Assembly: GCA_037447655.1 (NCBI GenBank)
Contig: JBBHKE010001469.1
Span: 173,855-227,300 of the forward strand
Source: Zygnema cylindricum
Taxonomy: Eukaryota > Streptophyta > Zygnematophyceae > Zygnematales > Zygnemataceae
Length of the DNA stretch: 53,446 nt
Reading direction: 5' to 3'
Below the pieces are notes generated by a model. It had not been told where the DNA came from, made no database searches, and worked only from the letters and a program-made list of their open reading frames with translations. Positions 1-10,700 of this stretch are shown here, one piece after another. Position 1 is the stretch's first letter. Every line of letters starts with the position of its first letter. Position numbers and translations under genes: made by a program.

Positions 1-280
1 GTTGGTCGTAAGGTACAAATGCAAAGCAAAGTGTATTGAATGTCACTTGGGTCGCTAACTAAATTTATAGCAACAGCATGCGCCACTCTTGCTCGCAACA
101 TACTGCAATTTATACCTGGGAATTGGAATTATTCCACGGCCCGCCGAACGAATGGGTTCACTGTAAGTTATGTGAAACGAAACGTAAACATGGAATGCTG
201 GTTGCTATAGTTGCGTTCTACACACAATAACAAACTGAAATGATTGAACGTATTATAGTTGTACGGTTACATAACGTTAC
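1..280. other. Flank without recognised gene
   Basis: No reading frame, RNA gene or element end was recognised here. The base composition resembles the transposon-derived sequence that follows. Confidence 0.3.
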
Positions 281-920
281 GAGATAATTGCGTTTTACAA
301 CCCCGAAGCATAGAATCAACTATATGACGCGACAATGTACGTTTCATCATAAGTTGTCCTCGCACCTATTTTACTGTAATCATATTCACCGCGTGCGAAA
401 CAAACGTTTATTAGAGTCACGAACGAACTTAAGTGAAAGTACACATACCCGTACATTTCGACGGTTTTTACTCGTACCTATTTTAGTGTATAATTATGCA
501 CGGTGTAATGAATGTGTACTAAAAAACCCAAAATAGAATTATGGATTTTTACAGTGGAAGGACGCCACATCGTACGGATTGTCAAATTTTGTACTTCTAT
601 GAGATAATTGCGTTTTACAACCCCGAAGCATAGAATCAACTATATGACGCGACAATGTACGTTTCATCATATGTTGTCCTCGCACCTATTTTACTGTAAT
701 CATATTCACCGCGTGCGAAACAAACGTTTATTAGAGTCACGAATGAACTTAAGTGAAAGTACACATACCCGTACATTTCGACGGTTTTTACTCGTACCTA
801 TTTTAGTGTATAATTATGCACGGTGTAATGATTGTGTACTAAAAAACCCAAAATAGAATTATGGATTTTTACAGTGGAAGGACGCCACGTCGTACGGATT
901 GTCAAATTTTGTACTTCTAC
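281..920 (+). repeat. 320-bp tandem direct duplication
   Basis: Two head-to-tail units (281-600 and 601-920) are nearly identical; I see only about five substitutions. The junction is abrupt: unit 1 runs straight into the first bases of unit 2, while after unit 2 the sequence continues differently. Each unit has an 82-codon open frame, but it resembles no protein I know and probably stays open only because the duplication is young. A transposon end (TTCACGGTG followed by TA, ending near 1059) lies shortly downstream. Confidence 0.9.
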
Positions 921-1062
921 CTATTTTACCGTATATGGTACGACGGCGGATCCTGTATACCCAAATCAGCGTTATGGAGAAATTACAATAAAACATTTTA
1001 CAATAAAACAATCATTATATACACTAATTATTTCTATACGCTAATAACGATTCACGGTGTAG

Positions 1063-1599
1063 TTGAAGTGATTGAACTATTTCACAGAGGAAGTTTACTC
1101 TAATTTATTTAAGTACTCTATATTGGGTTATGTCGGCAATAATTATCCGAGCTGAAATTATGAGCACTAAATTACGTAGACGTACAAAATCTGTCAGTCC
1201 GTATAGTTTCGACGTCATTATGACGTTAATACTATTTGTCGCGCTGAATGTCAGTTAATGTTCACACTGACGACGATGCTGTCGATGGACGAGAGTTATG
1301 CAAACGGTTTTTTTTTATGTGATTGATTTTTTGTTTAGTGCGATTTCACGTGCGAGCGCGATTCTATTAAATCATTATTTGTACCTTTTTACTTATAAAA
1401 GTACAATTTTGCACGGTCGGACGTCGTCCGTATTCCACACTATTTAAAACCAACCTATATTATAATTTTTTACGCTAATTAAACCTTACCTAATTTAGAA
1501 TAGTGAAAAAAATAGAATCATTTACTTTATTTGACGTGATAAAGTCGAACTTTCGAGCGGCTGAATTAGCGTTATTTACTCTAATTACGATTCGCAGTG
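1063..1599. mobile_element. TA/CACCG-family TIR element, left end missing
   Basis: The right end reads TACTCTAATTACGATTCGCA followed by GTG and TA. The body from about 1070 closely matches the element at 40078-40674, and the reverse complement of about 52885-53122. The matching left inverted repeat is absent, so this copy is truncated. No transposase is encoded; it is a non-autonomous element. Confidence 0.7.
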
Positions 1600-1601
1600 T
1601 A

Positions 1602-2790
1602 GTTGTCAGAAATTGAACATTTGAAGTACAGTTTCGTACAAGATACGTACCTTTATGTTCAGATTTGACGGTCAATCCGTCGAACAACTTTGACTGGCAA
1701 AATATTGTAACGGCGGATAAAATAGTGTCGAGCTTGCGAACGTCCACCGTCATGAAAAAAAAAACAGTTCACATGGCCGGCGCAGGTTTACTATAATAAA
1801 ACCGAGGCAGCCACATATAAATAAAATGGCTGCGCGCAGGTACTTACTCACTTCCATAGTTCAAAAGTAGGTGAAAGTAGGCCCATACAATATGCCTATT
1901 GTATGCAAAACATACAAAATGAGTATATGACCTTAAGACCCATATTGTATTCGTACCTATTCAGACCAATTAAAACATTCGAACCAAAAATTTGACCAAT
2001 TGAAACATACAGACCAATTTTTTTTATTTATACCGTCAGATTTGGACGATCGAAAGGTTGCTGATCAAAGTAGCGATCTAAGAAGATCACATGAAAAGCC
2101 CATAACACAACTTACGATAAAGGCGCCGACCAAAGGCCTACCATAAAATCGCCTACTTTTGAACCATGCTCACTTCACGTGAGCTCCACTATGAAAGCAC
2201 ACACCGACATTTGACTTAGCCGCAAAAATGAAATATAATCGCGAACCGTTACGCTGAACCTGGACACAAATTAAAGGACGATGTACGACATGTATAAACT
2301 CGCACGAAAGGAAATAAACTTCGTACAATATATAAAAGTGTACCCGCGTATAAATATCAGTGAAACGCGTCGTCACGCGCGACCAAATGAAGCCACATTA
2401 TTTACGAATCAACATTGTTACATTGAAAACGTACTTCACATTGATTCCACCACACTATTTACGAATCGACATTCTTACATTAAATAAGTCTTTCACATTG
2501 ATTCACATTGTCGGTGTGTGCTTTCATAGTGGAGCTCACGTGGTGTAACTACCTACGTGCAACCATTGTATTTATATGTGGTTGCCTCAATTTTGTTAGA
2601 GTAAGCCTGCGCCGGCCATGTGAATTGTTTTTTTTTCATGACGGTCAACGTTCGCAAGCGCGACAGTTTTTTAATCGCCGTTACAATATTTCGCCAGTCA
2701 AAGTTGTTTGACGGATTGACCGTCAAATCTGAACATAAAGGTACGTAGCTTGTACGAAAATGTACTTCAAATGTACAATTTCTGACAACT
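1602..2790. mobile_element. Long-TIR foldback element, interrupted by a hAT-type MITE
   Basis: Sequence from 1602 (GTTGTCAGAAATTG...) to about 1854, resuming at 2169-2208, is the imperfect reverse complement of about 2509-2790 (...CAATTTCTGACAAC). Each arm is therefore close to 290 bp. The inner parts (near 2174-2208 and 2509-2543, containing GTGAGCTCCACTATGAAAGC) are almost perfect. The left arm is split by the MITE at 1855-2168. A further copy of the right arm occurs at about 53130-53370. There is no coding capacity. Confidence 0.85.
1855..2168. mobile_element. hAT-type MITE with 8-bp target duplication
   Basis: The terminal inverted repeats are CATAGTTCAAAAGTAGG and CCTACTTTTGAACCATG. The element is flanked by the perfect 8-bp duplication CTCACTTC (1847-1854 and 2169-2176). 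An 8-bp duplication with CA...TG ends fits the hAT superfamily. The 314-bp body contains no gene and matches the element at 4209-4665, which has an extra internal duplication. Confidence 0.9.
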
Positions 2791-3190
2791 ACTTGCGCGC
2801 AGCAAAAATCGTCTTTGCGATGAGCAATTCCCTTTGTTTCATCCAACGGTCAAAAAATAGACAGTGTTGTGGATTCGTCACATGGAGACGTTGTTCGTGT
2901 TCTCCTTTACCGGTGTTGTTTGCTGGATACGACTTTCTGAGTAGTTTAAACAGGACAACGCTAGACGAGTTCCACAACTTGCATTTCACAGTATTACAAT
3001 AGCTGAAATGTGCGGTACAATTGGAAATACTATATGACGTTTTTCGTACAATTTATTCTAAGGTTTTCTCAGGTATAATATGTTAGAGTACAATATGACT
3101 TCATATAGCGTGGCTAATTGTTTTCGCACATTTGAATTATAATTATGACTGGATTGTACGGTCCAATGTAATGTACTGTAGAGTACAGTA
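2791..3190. other. Stretch without recognised gene
   Basis: Short frames on both strands resemble no known protein. It lies between the foldback element and the next TIR element. Nothing further is recognised. Confidence 0.3.
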
Positions 3191-3737
3191 CACCGTCAAT
3201 TGCTATTAGAGTAAAGGAATAAATAGCGTAAAAAAAAATAGTGTTATTAACACTAATCGGGATTTTTTTTTTGAAAGAAAATATATATACTAATTAATCC
3301 CTAGTTGTATTTTAGGTTGTCCTGAATAATAAATACCCGCCCTTTCGATGTCTACAGTAATATGTGTACCCGTACAAAATCTGACAATTCGTACGCCGTC
3401 GCGCTGTTCACACGGTCGACGGATGAACATATGAGAACGTGATTTTTGTCGACGAGTTTTCGTCTCTTTCTTCCAATGCACATTCACATGTGTGCGCAAT
3501 AATGTTAAGTGTATTTTTATGCTTTTGTAATTTTAAAAGCACCATTTCATACGGAGATACCTCGTCCGTATGCCACACTATTTTCATCACAGTGTACTTC
3601 CACTATTAACGCTAATTGAGAAAAAAAAACTAATTAGAATAATGGGAAAAATAGAATTATGGATTGTATTTCAGGTTTTTTTTTTTGAAAAAAGGGCACT
3701 TAATTGGCGTTATATACTCTAATAACGATTGACGGTG
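3191..3737. mobile_element. TA-flanked TIR element (MITE), CACCG family
   Basis: It starts CACCGTCAATTGCTATTAGA after a TA and ends TCTAATAACGATTGACGGTG before a TA. These inverted ends plus TA on both sides fit a non-autonomous Tc1/mariner-like element. The 547-bp body is closely similar along its length to 21332-21881, and in reverse orientation to the split copy at 3998-5011. No intact gene is present; a 69-codon shared frame is part of the element body. Confidence 0.85.
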
Positions 3738-3997
3738 TACTGTACTGTCCTCTATAAAGTTGACAATGTTGTACAATACACTGCCAATCGTTGCGGTAGC
3801 TATTTAAGTTAATGCAAAATAAGAACATGTAATATCTAATTTAAATCAGTGATACGTGGCATATTTTAGTCCACTTGATTATAATGTTTTGCTAACACTA
3901 TTTTATAATTTGTGGCCATAAAAAGTCCCAACTTTAAAGTAATAACAATGAGCAGCGTAATTGCATTGTTACGTTAAGGTATTATCGTATGAAACTA

Positions 3998-5011
3998 CAC
4001 CGTAAATCGTTATTAGAGTATATAGGGCCAATTCGGTGCCCTTTAAAAAAAAAAAAATCCGAAATACAATCCATAATTATATTTTTCCATTATTTAAATT
4101 AGGGTTTTTTTTCAATTAGTGTTAATAATGGAAGTACACTGCGATGGAAATAGTGTGGCGTACGGACAGGATATTTTCGTACGAAATGGTACTTTTTGAA
4201 TTACAAAGCATAGTTCAAAAGTAGGTGACCGTACGCCCATACAATATGCCTATTGTATGCAAAACATACAATATGGCCTTAAGACCCATATTGTATTGGC
4301 CGCAAAATGAAATAAAATAGTAACAGGGTTGAGTTGCACATGGATCGATAGAGAATTAAACGTCATGTCTAAATTTGAAAAAAAAATCGGACAAAAAAAT
4401 CTTTTTCTGTGAGTTTTGAGCGACTTTTTATTTAAACCGTCAGATTCGGACGATCTGACGGTCGTTGATGAAAGTAACGATCTAAGAAGATCACATGAAA
4501 AGCCCATAACACAACTTACGATAGGACTATCGTCAGATTCGGACGATCGGACGGTCGCTGATGAAAGTAGCGATCTAAGAAGATCACATGGAAAGCCCGT
4601 AATACAACTTACGCTAAAGGCGGCCTACAAAAGGCCTACCAAAAAACGCCTACTTTTGAACTATGTTACAAAGGCATAAAAAGACACGTATCATTATTGC
4701 GCACACATGTGAATGTGCACTGGAAGAAAGAGTTGAAAACTCGTCGAAAAAAATCACGTTCTCATATATTCGTCCGTCGACTGTGTGAACAGCGCGACGG
4801 CGTACGAATTGTCAGATTTTGTACGGGTACACATATTGCTCTAGACATCGAAAGGGCGGGAATTTACTATTCAGGACAACCCAAATTACAGTTAGGGATT
4901 AATTAGTATATATATATTTAAAAAAAAACAAAAAAAACCCCGATTAGTGTTAACAACACTAATTTGTATTTTACGCTATTTATTCCTTTACTCTAATAGC
5001 GATTGACGGTT
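3998..5011. mobile_element. TA-flanked TIR element (reverse copy) split by a hAT-type MITE
   Basis: Left end CACCGTAAATCGTTATTAGA (after TA); right end CTCTAATAGCGATTGACGGT plus T, then TA. It is the reverse-complement version of 3191-3737 and 21332-21881. The copy is interrupted at 4208/4666 by the MITE at 4209-4665. Comparison with the uninterrupted copy (reverse complement near 21665-21690) shows the empty site. Confidence 0.88.
4209..4665. mobile_element. hAT-type MITE with internal tandem duplication and 8-bp TSD
   Basis: The ends are CATAGTTCAAAAGTAGG and CTACTTTTGAACTATG. The flanking duplication is TTACAAAG (4201-4208 and 4666-4673). Inside, a segment of about 90 bp beginning CGTCAGATTCGGACGAT is present twice (about 4438-4527 and 4530-4619), whereas the sister copy at 1855-2168 has it once. 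An 87-codon frame spans the duplication but is not a recognisable protein. Confidence 0.9.
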
Positions 5012-5252
5012 TAATGTACTGGACATAACTGTAGCTGATTCTATGCGACCTTCGTATGAATTGTGCGCACTGTTAAGCTAAATGTGCACAGAATTTTATT
5101 TTCAAATTTGTTGATTTTACGGTAACTATTTTTAAACGCCATGAACCCCTTATGTTGTAACCGTAAATCTCCATTAATTTTGAACTTTTGAGCATGTTTT
5201 CCCACTATGACGTTTGAACTCTGAGCTCCTAAATTTCCCCCTCTGATTTCGA

Positions 5253-5273
5253 ACCCTAATGCTCAACCCTAAT
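5253..5273 (+). promoter_or_regulatory. Paired telo-box-like motifs near a gene start
   Basis: Two AACCCTAA motifs occur 5 bp apart, about 90 bp upstream of the candidate start codon at 5359. In plants AACCCTAA (telo-box) occurs in promoters of translation-related and housekeeping genes. A regulatory role here is an inference from position and motif only. Confidence 0.3.
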
Positions 5274-5358
5274 TCCCGTTTCTTTCGGTGATGGATGATC
5301 CCCCTCTTTCCTGCACCTGAAATTCCTCCCCAACTGCACACGTGTGAACCTTACAGAC

Positions 5359-5707
5359 ATGCCACTTGGCACCTGTTCGTTGGCAAGTCTCCCTGCCACA
5401 CTGCCACGTGGCAGTTTTGCTGAACCCTTGATTAGTGGTTCTCACTGCAGGTGCTGCCACGTGGCAAGCAGAGGAGAGACATGCTTTTCGCGATCAGGTT
5501 CTGCTTTCTTTTTAAAGAGACAAGACAAAAAAACCGTTTTTTTAGGAGCTGATTTGTCGTATTGCCGGAGTTCACTGCGGAGGAATGATGGCGGTGGTCC
5601 AAATTGCTGCTCAGGTGATTTCGACCGAAGATTGTCGTTTCTGGCAGGTGAAACTTCAGGTGAAAAAAACATATCGTTGTCAGATATTAAGGCAGCCGAC
5701 GAAACTG
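5359..5707 (+). CDS. Candidate first exon of the PPR-SMR gene
   Basis: An open frame with ATG at 5359 runs 393 nt in a locally GC-rich island, unlike the AT-rich flanks. It is rich in Ser, Arg, Cys and Leu near the start (MPLGTCSLASLPATLPRG), loosely like an organelle-targeting leader. Possible GT donors at 5615, 5648, 5660 and 5708 all fall in the same phase (one base left over). That is exactly what the acceptor at 7713-7714 needs to join the next exon in frame. The phase match is seen; membership in the gene is inferred. The intron would be about 2 kb, and 6987-7169 or other small upstream exons cannot be excluded. Confidence 0.4.
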
Positions 5708-5779
5708 GTGAGGCAAAGAGGCAAGAGAGAACAAAAAAAGGACAAAAATGACGTAATTGAAAGCCAATTGAGCTGAATT

Positions 5780-6440
5780 ATAGAGTCCATTGACGCTGGG
5801 AAAACGCCAAAGAAAGTCAATTAGAGTTTTGACAGAAAATTCGAAGTGAATTGAGTGCCATCAATTAAAACTGGACAGCTGAATCTCAAAAATCGAAGCG
5901 AAATCAGGTTTAGAAGGAAGTCAATGAAGTTAATTGGAGGCAATTGACGTCAGTTGAAGTCAATTGAAGTCAATGAAGTCCATTGTAATTAAATGAATTT
6001 AATTAAAGTCAATCAAGTAATGCAAAGTAATGTGAAATAAAGTTCACGGGAGTCCTGTGAAAGACAATTTGACAAAGTCAATTTACCAAACATAATTCAC
6101 TTGACTTGAGCAGAAAACTGAGAACAGTTGCAGCCATTTGGATCCACTAGGAGACAAAGAAATTCAAAGGAAATGTTGGGGCTTCTGAAATTGACTTAAG
6201 TCAATGAAACTTTAAAGAATTTATTGAAAAGCAGCTCAGCGAAATTTGAATAAGTCAAAAGAAATTATTAACAATCAGTGGAGGTCAATGGAAATCAATC
6301 AAAGTCAACCAAAGTCTGTCAAAGTTCACTGCAGTCGATGATAGGCAACATCAAAAAGTCCAATGAAAATCAATAAATGCAAACTAAAATGGAATAGATT
6401 GAAATCTATATTTATTCATGAAATTTGTGAAGTCAATATA
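5780..6440 (+). repeat. Degenerate TCAATTGAAG-type repeat tract
   Basis: Irregular repeats of a short word (AAGTCAAT, TCAATTGAAG and variants) fill this tract, for example around 5935-6010 and 6270-6310. There is no fixed period. It would lie in the proposed first intron or upstream region of the PPR gene. Confidence 0.55.
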
Positions 6441-7714
6441 AAACCACATTGACAGTGGCAGAAGTTATCTGTTCTGGAGTCGATGTCGAAATACTGTTCA
6501 ATTTGGACCATTTGTCAAGCATTGTTTCTGTTTTCGAGTCAAATCAACTTGATTTTTGGATTTATTCAAATCATTTAGGTCATATTAAATTATCTTCAAT
6601 TGCTCTTGATTGTTCTTTCTCGTCAACTTGATTCACTCTGCTTATTTTTTTGTGCTACAAAATGACAAAACAAACAAATTCTTTATTTGTTTTTTTCTGT
6701 GATTTTAGTCATAAATTTAAGCTATACTTTTTGGTGAACATTGTGACGGTTGTTTTCCTCCAATATTTACCGGCCTTGTTTTGTTGTCAAACCGTTGTTG
6801 CCATCATATTTGCAATTGTAACTGCAATGGTTATTGTCTATTGCTATTATTTCTCTCTTCACAATTTTTTCATTGTCAATTTCAACTAGTCATTTCCGTC
6901 ACAATATTTTCAATGTCAATTTCAACTTCCTTCACAATTTTTTTCAATGTTAATTTCTTATCATTGCCATAAAAAATACCACAAAAATGCGAAATGTCAG
7001 GCTTATGGGACAAGAACAAAACGTAGAAGAGAATCCCTCAGCCGAAAACTCAAATTTGTTTTGTAGCCACATGTTTATGAGACCCAAGGAATCAATTTCA
7101 TTTGTGCAGTTTTCAGTAATTTTGGAATTCCATTGGTGCAATGTTCACAATTTTTGTCCAACAATATAGTGTTTAGCGTTCACCAGTTTTTATTTACACT
7201 CCGTTTCCAAGGTCAAATTCAACACCAAATTTAACACCAAATTTAACATCAAATTTCATATTTATTATCCCATGACGATGTCTTCTAGTTAGCGTCATAC
7301 ATGCAATTTGGTGATGTCTTCCTTTGTCCACCTGTTATGGCTCATCCAGTTGTCAAAGTTCTTTTGTCTAGTGTGAAAAATTAATGATTTCCATTTTGTC
7401 TGAAGTGTTCTAATGGATAGGATACTAGGCATTCCAAATTCCGATTTTTTATGTTTGGTATTCTAGTTCTAATGACAGTTATCATTCTCATAGAATTTCA
7501 ATTCACATCAAGAAACTAAACCTACAAACAATAACTCCGAAAGTCTATGCTTATTTCCCTTTACTTTGTATGTCCTCCCCTGACATCCAAAATTCAAACT
7601 CCCCAGCATATAATGTCCCACGTCAAATCTTCGTATTTAGATATCTCAATTTTATTCTTAATTCTCAATACCTAATATCTATTATTTGATCACCTCATGT
7701 TTTACCAAATGCAG
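6441..7714 (+). other. AT-rich stretch ending in a 3' splice site
   Basis: No convincing exon was recognised. Small frames (for example 6987-7169, about 60 codons) resemble nothing known. The stretch ends in a pyrimidine-rich run and the acceptor AAATGCAG at 7707-7714. An in-frame stop at 7687-7689 with no in-frame ATG between it and 7714 shows that the downstream frame is an internal exon, not a gene start. Confidence 0.5.
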
Positions 7715-10700
7715 TGGCCCAATCTCTTACCACGACTCCAAAAACGAAGGGAACTTTGTCTCGGAAGACCAAAGCGATACCAAAAGAGGAGACTGCGAGA
7801 AAGACAGAAAAGAGAGTAACTCAAAAAAAGACCGGAACAGTTGAAGAGGCAGAAAAGACGAATACGATGAAGGTAACTGTTAAAACAAAAGATACAAATT
7901 CTTCATCCGTGGTTTTTTCAGACTCTTTAACTCGAGCCATCGCGGGAAGCAAAAACTCTCAAACGATTTCCAATGCAAGTATGAAGGTTGAGAGTTCGAA
8001 GAAAGCAATTGGCAATTCTAATCCTCTTGTAAGCGCTTTAGCAAATATGAAGGCTTCTAACTCAAATTCGAACCTTAAAACGGGTTCGAACTCCATGTCC
8101 ACTCCCAACTTTAATCCTAATTCTAATCCCAACTCAAGTTCCAATCTTAATAATAATAATAATAGCAGTAATAGTAATAATAACAGCATCAGCATCATTA
8201 AACGTCAAATCTCGACATTGAAAAGTCAAGCTCCTGAAAATGAATCAAGCAAAGGCTCTCTTGTGGATAAAAGCACAACAGACATTTCACCAAAACCTAA
8301 ATCAAAGGTGATAGGAACTACACAACAAAGAACAAAGTCTATTGGTATTGTTTCATCTAATGTCACAAAAGATAACAGTGTGTTCTCGAATGGAAGTAGT
8401 AATAGTAATGGCCTTTTTTCCGATTCAACAAAAACTCCGGAATCATCCGTCTTTACAAATATATCTTTCCCAAGAACCTCATCTACCCTTGGAACAAGCA
8501 TCGCAGCAGTCAGACAAAACCAAGGGAAAAGAAGTGTAGGTACTAAAAACGAGGTTTTGTCGAATAGTAATTCAAATCTTGTCGGTGGAGGAGTTTCCGC
8601 AAGTGCGATAATGGGATCATTCACAGGAAGATGGAAAAGGTCAGGTGATTCCCCTGCGACAAAAATTACGACAAGTGTCAATGAAGGAATCATGAATAAC
8701 ATCACTCGTACGAGTTTGGATGCGAGAATTGAAGGAATTGTGGATGAAGTTGTACAGAAGATTGGGGTTTCGAGTGAAGCAGACGAGAAATTGAGGCAAA
8801 AAGTGTTAAGGAAACTCGTGCGAGAAATGGAAATTGGGGATTTGAGAGAGGTGATGAAGGGTTTTGGTCAAAGGAAAGAATGGCAACTGGCGTTATCACT
8901 TTTTCGAAATCTGAAAAAACGATATGGAGATGGATTGTTGCCTGGAGTTTACGCCGTGGTTGTCCATTATTTATCGCATTTAGGGCAGGTATACCACGCC
9001 CTCCCTTTTTTCCTAAGGCACATATACGTTTAGAGTCAGAAATATTGGATCCGGGAATGAACTTTATTCGATGGTTATAGTCCACTGAAATGTTCAGGAT
9101 CAACTTTACTGTATCGACTGCCCTCATTTAGTTTATCTTTTTTGACTGACTCTTGTTAGCCGATTTTTAACAGACGAAGAAGTATGTTAGCTGAAGTAGA
9201 AATGCAGGTAACAGTATAGAGTCAGTAAAATATGATAAATCATTTTTTAAATTTACCTCTTTTTTAACTAAAATATGGGATAGTTACCTTAATAACATTT
9301 GGACAATGAGCTCTTTCCCACTCTTCCTACAAAGCCCTTATCTAAGCTTCCCAAATATTTTTTCTTCTCTTCTTTTCTCACATCTTTCATGTATTCTGTT
9401 TGTTCAATCTTACTGTTTATTTCCAGCTCAACGTCGCTGAGGAAATTTTGGATGAGATGGACAAAGGTCCTGTCAAAGCATGGCCGATGCTTTATGCGAC
9501 GATTATCCGAAAATATATTACTATGGGAGATCCGGGAATTCAAAGGGCAATGAGTTTATTTGGGACGATGAGAAACGCGGGACATAAGGGAAATCTCGCT
9601 TTGTATTCGATGCTCATTTTGGCATGTGCCAACAGTGCGGCAAATTTAGAATCGGCAGTTAAATTAATCGAGCAAATGGAGGAGGAAGGATTTCAACCCA
9701 CTAGTGTATGTTTGTGAGCACCCAAAAAGATTTTTTTGTCCTTTAATCTCTCTCTCTCTCTCTCTCTCTCTCCCCCCCCCCTCCCCCTCCCCCTCTCTTT
9801 CCCTGTCTCTTTCTTTCTCTCTCTCTCTATCTCTCTCTCCCCTCACCCCTCCCTCTCTCCCTCCCCCTTTCTCTGTTTGTGTGCGTGTCTCTGTTTGTCT
9901 GCTTTTCTCTCTGCCTTTGTGTGTCAGTCCGTCGGTGTCTCTCTTGCCGGCTCCCTCCTCATCCCCTCTCTCTTCCTCTCTCTCCGCTTTGTGCCTCTGT
10001 GTATGACTGTGTGTCTCTCTTTCCGTCTCTTTCTCACTTTTTTTCCATGCTTTATATTCTCCCATTGATGTGTTTGTGAAAAAAAGGAAAAAAGCTTGTA
10101 AATTGACCTTGTAATGCAGCTTGATAATTTTTTTATTATTATTTGGGGCTTAAACTGGCATACTGTTCAGAAATTTTAACTGTTTTTGGATTTTAAATTG
10201 AATTGCTTTTTTGTGTTAAAAAATTGAGTTAATTTTCCTTGTAAAAAATTGAATCAATCTTCTGTGTTATATGCGCTCTTCATTTCTTCGTACTGATTTC
10301 CCACTGTTTCAAGTTTTAGAAGGAATAATTGTTTTTCTGGACAATTTTTGGATTTCCCTTTTTTTGGGGTTTTCAGGATCTTTATGAGGCGGTTCTTGGA
10401 TCTCTCTGCTCCAGTCGAGATTACAGTGCCGTGGAGGAATACTTAGAAAAACTGGAGAGTTTGGGTACTGTTAATCTCACAATGTATAACATGGTGTTAC
10501 GTGTTTATGCTATGAAAGGTAATGTTCTTTAAATTTTCTATATTTTCCCACTATTTATTCTTTAATCTTTCTTTGTTCAATCATTCAAAAGAAATGTTGC
10601 ATTCACATCAGCTTAAAAATAACCTCCGTTGTTGTTTTTTTTCCAAATAATACGACATTTTAGGGCTATCTAAATTGCTTTGTTGAGGATTATTCGGCAT

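Noticed and set aside
7714-7867. Start codon for the PPR gene at 7714 or at ATG 7867
   Set aside because: 7714 is GTG directly at an acceptor AG, with no upstream in-frame ATG, and the sequence before 7867 is already coding-like (Lys/Thr/Ser-rich, open), so an upstream exon is more likely.
9664-10079. Ser/Leu-rich and Arg/Glu-rich frames
   Set aside because: Artefacts of the CT-rich microsatellite in an intron.
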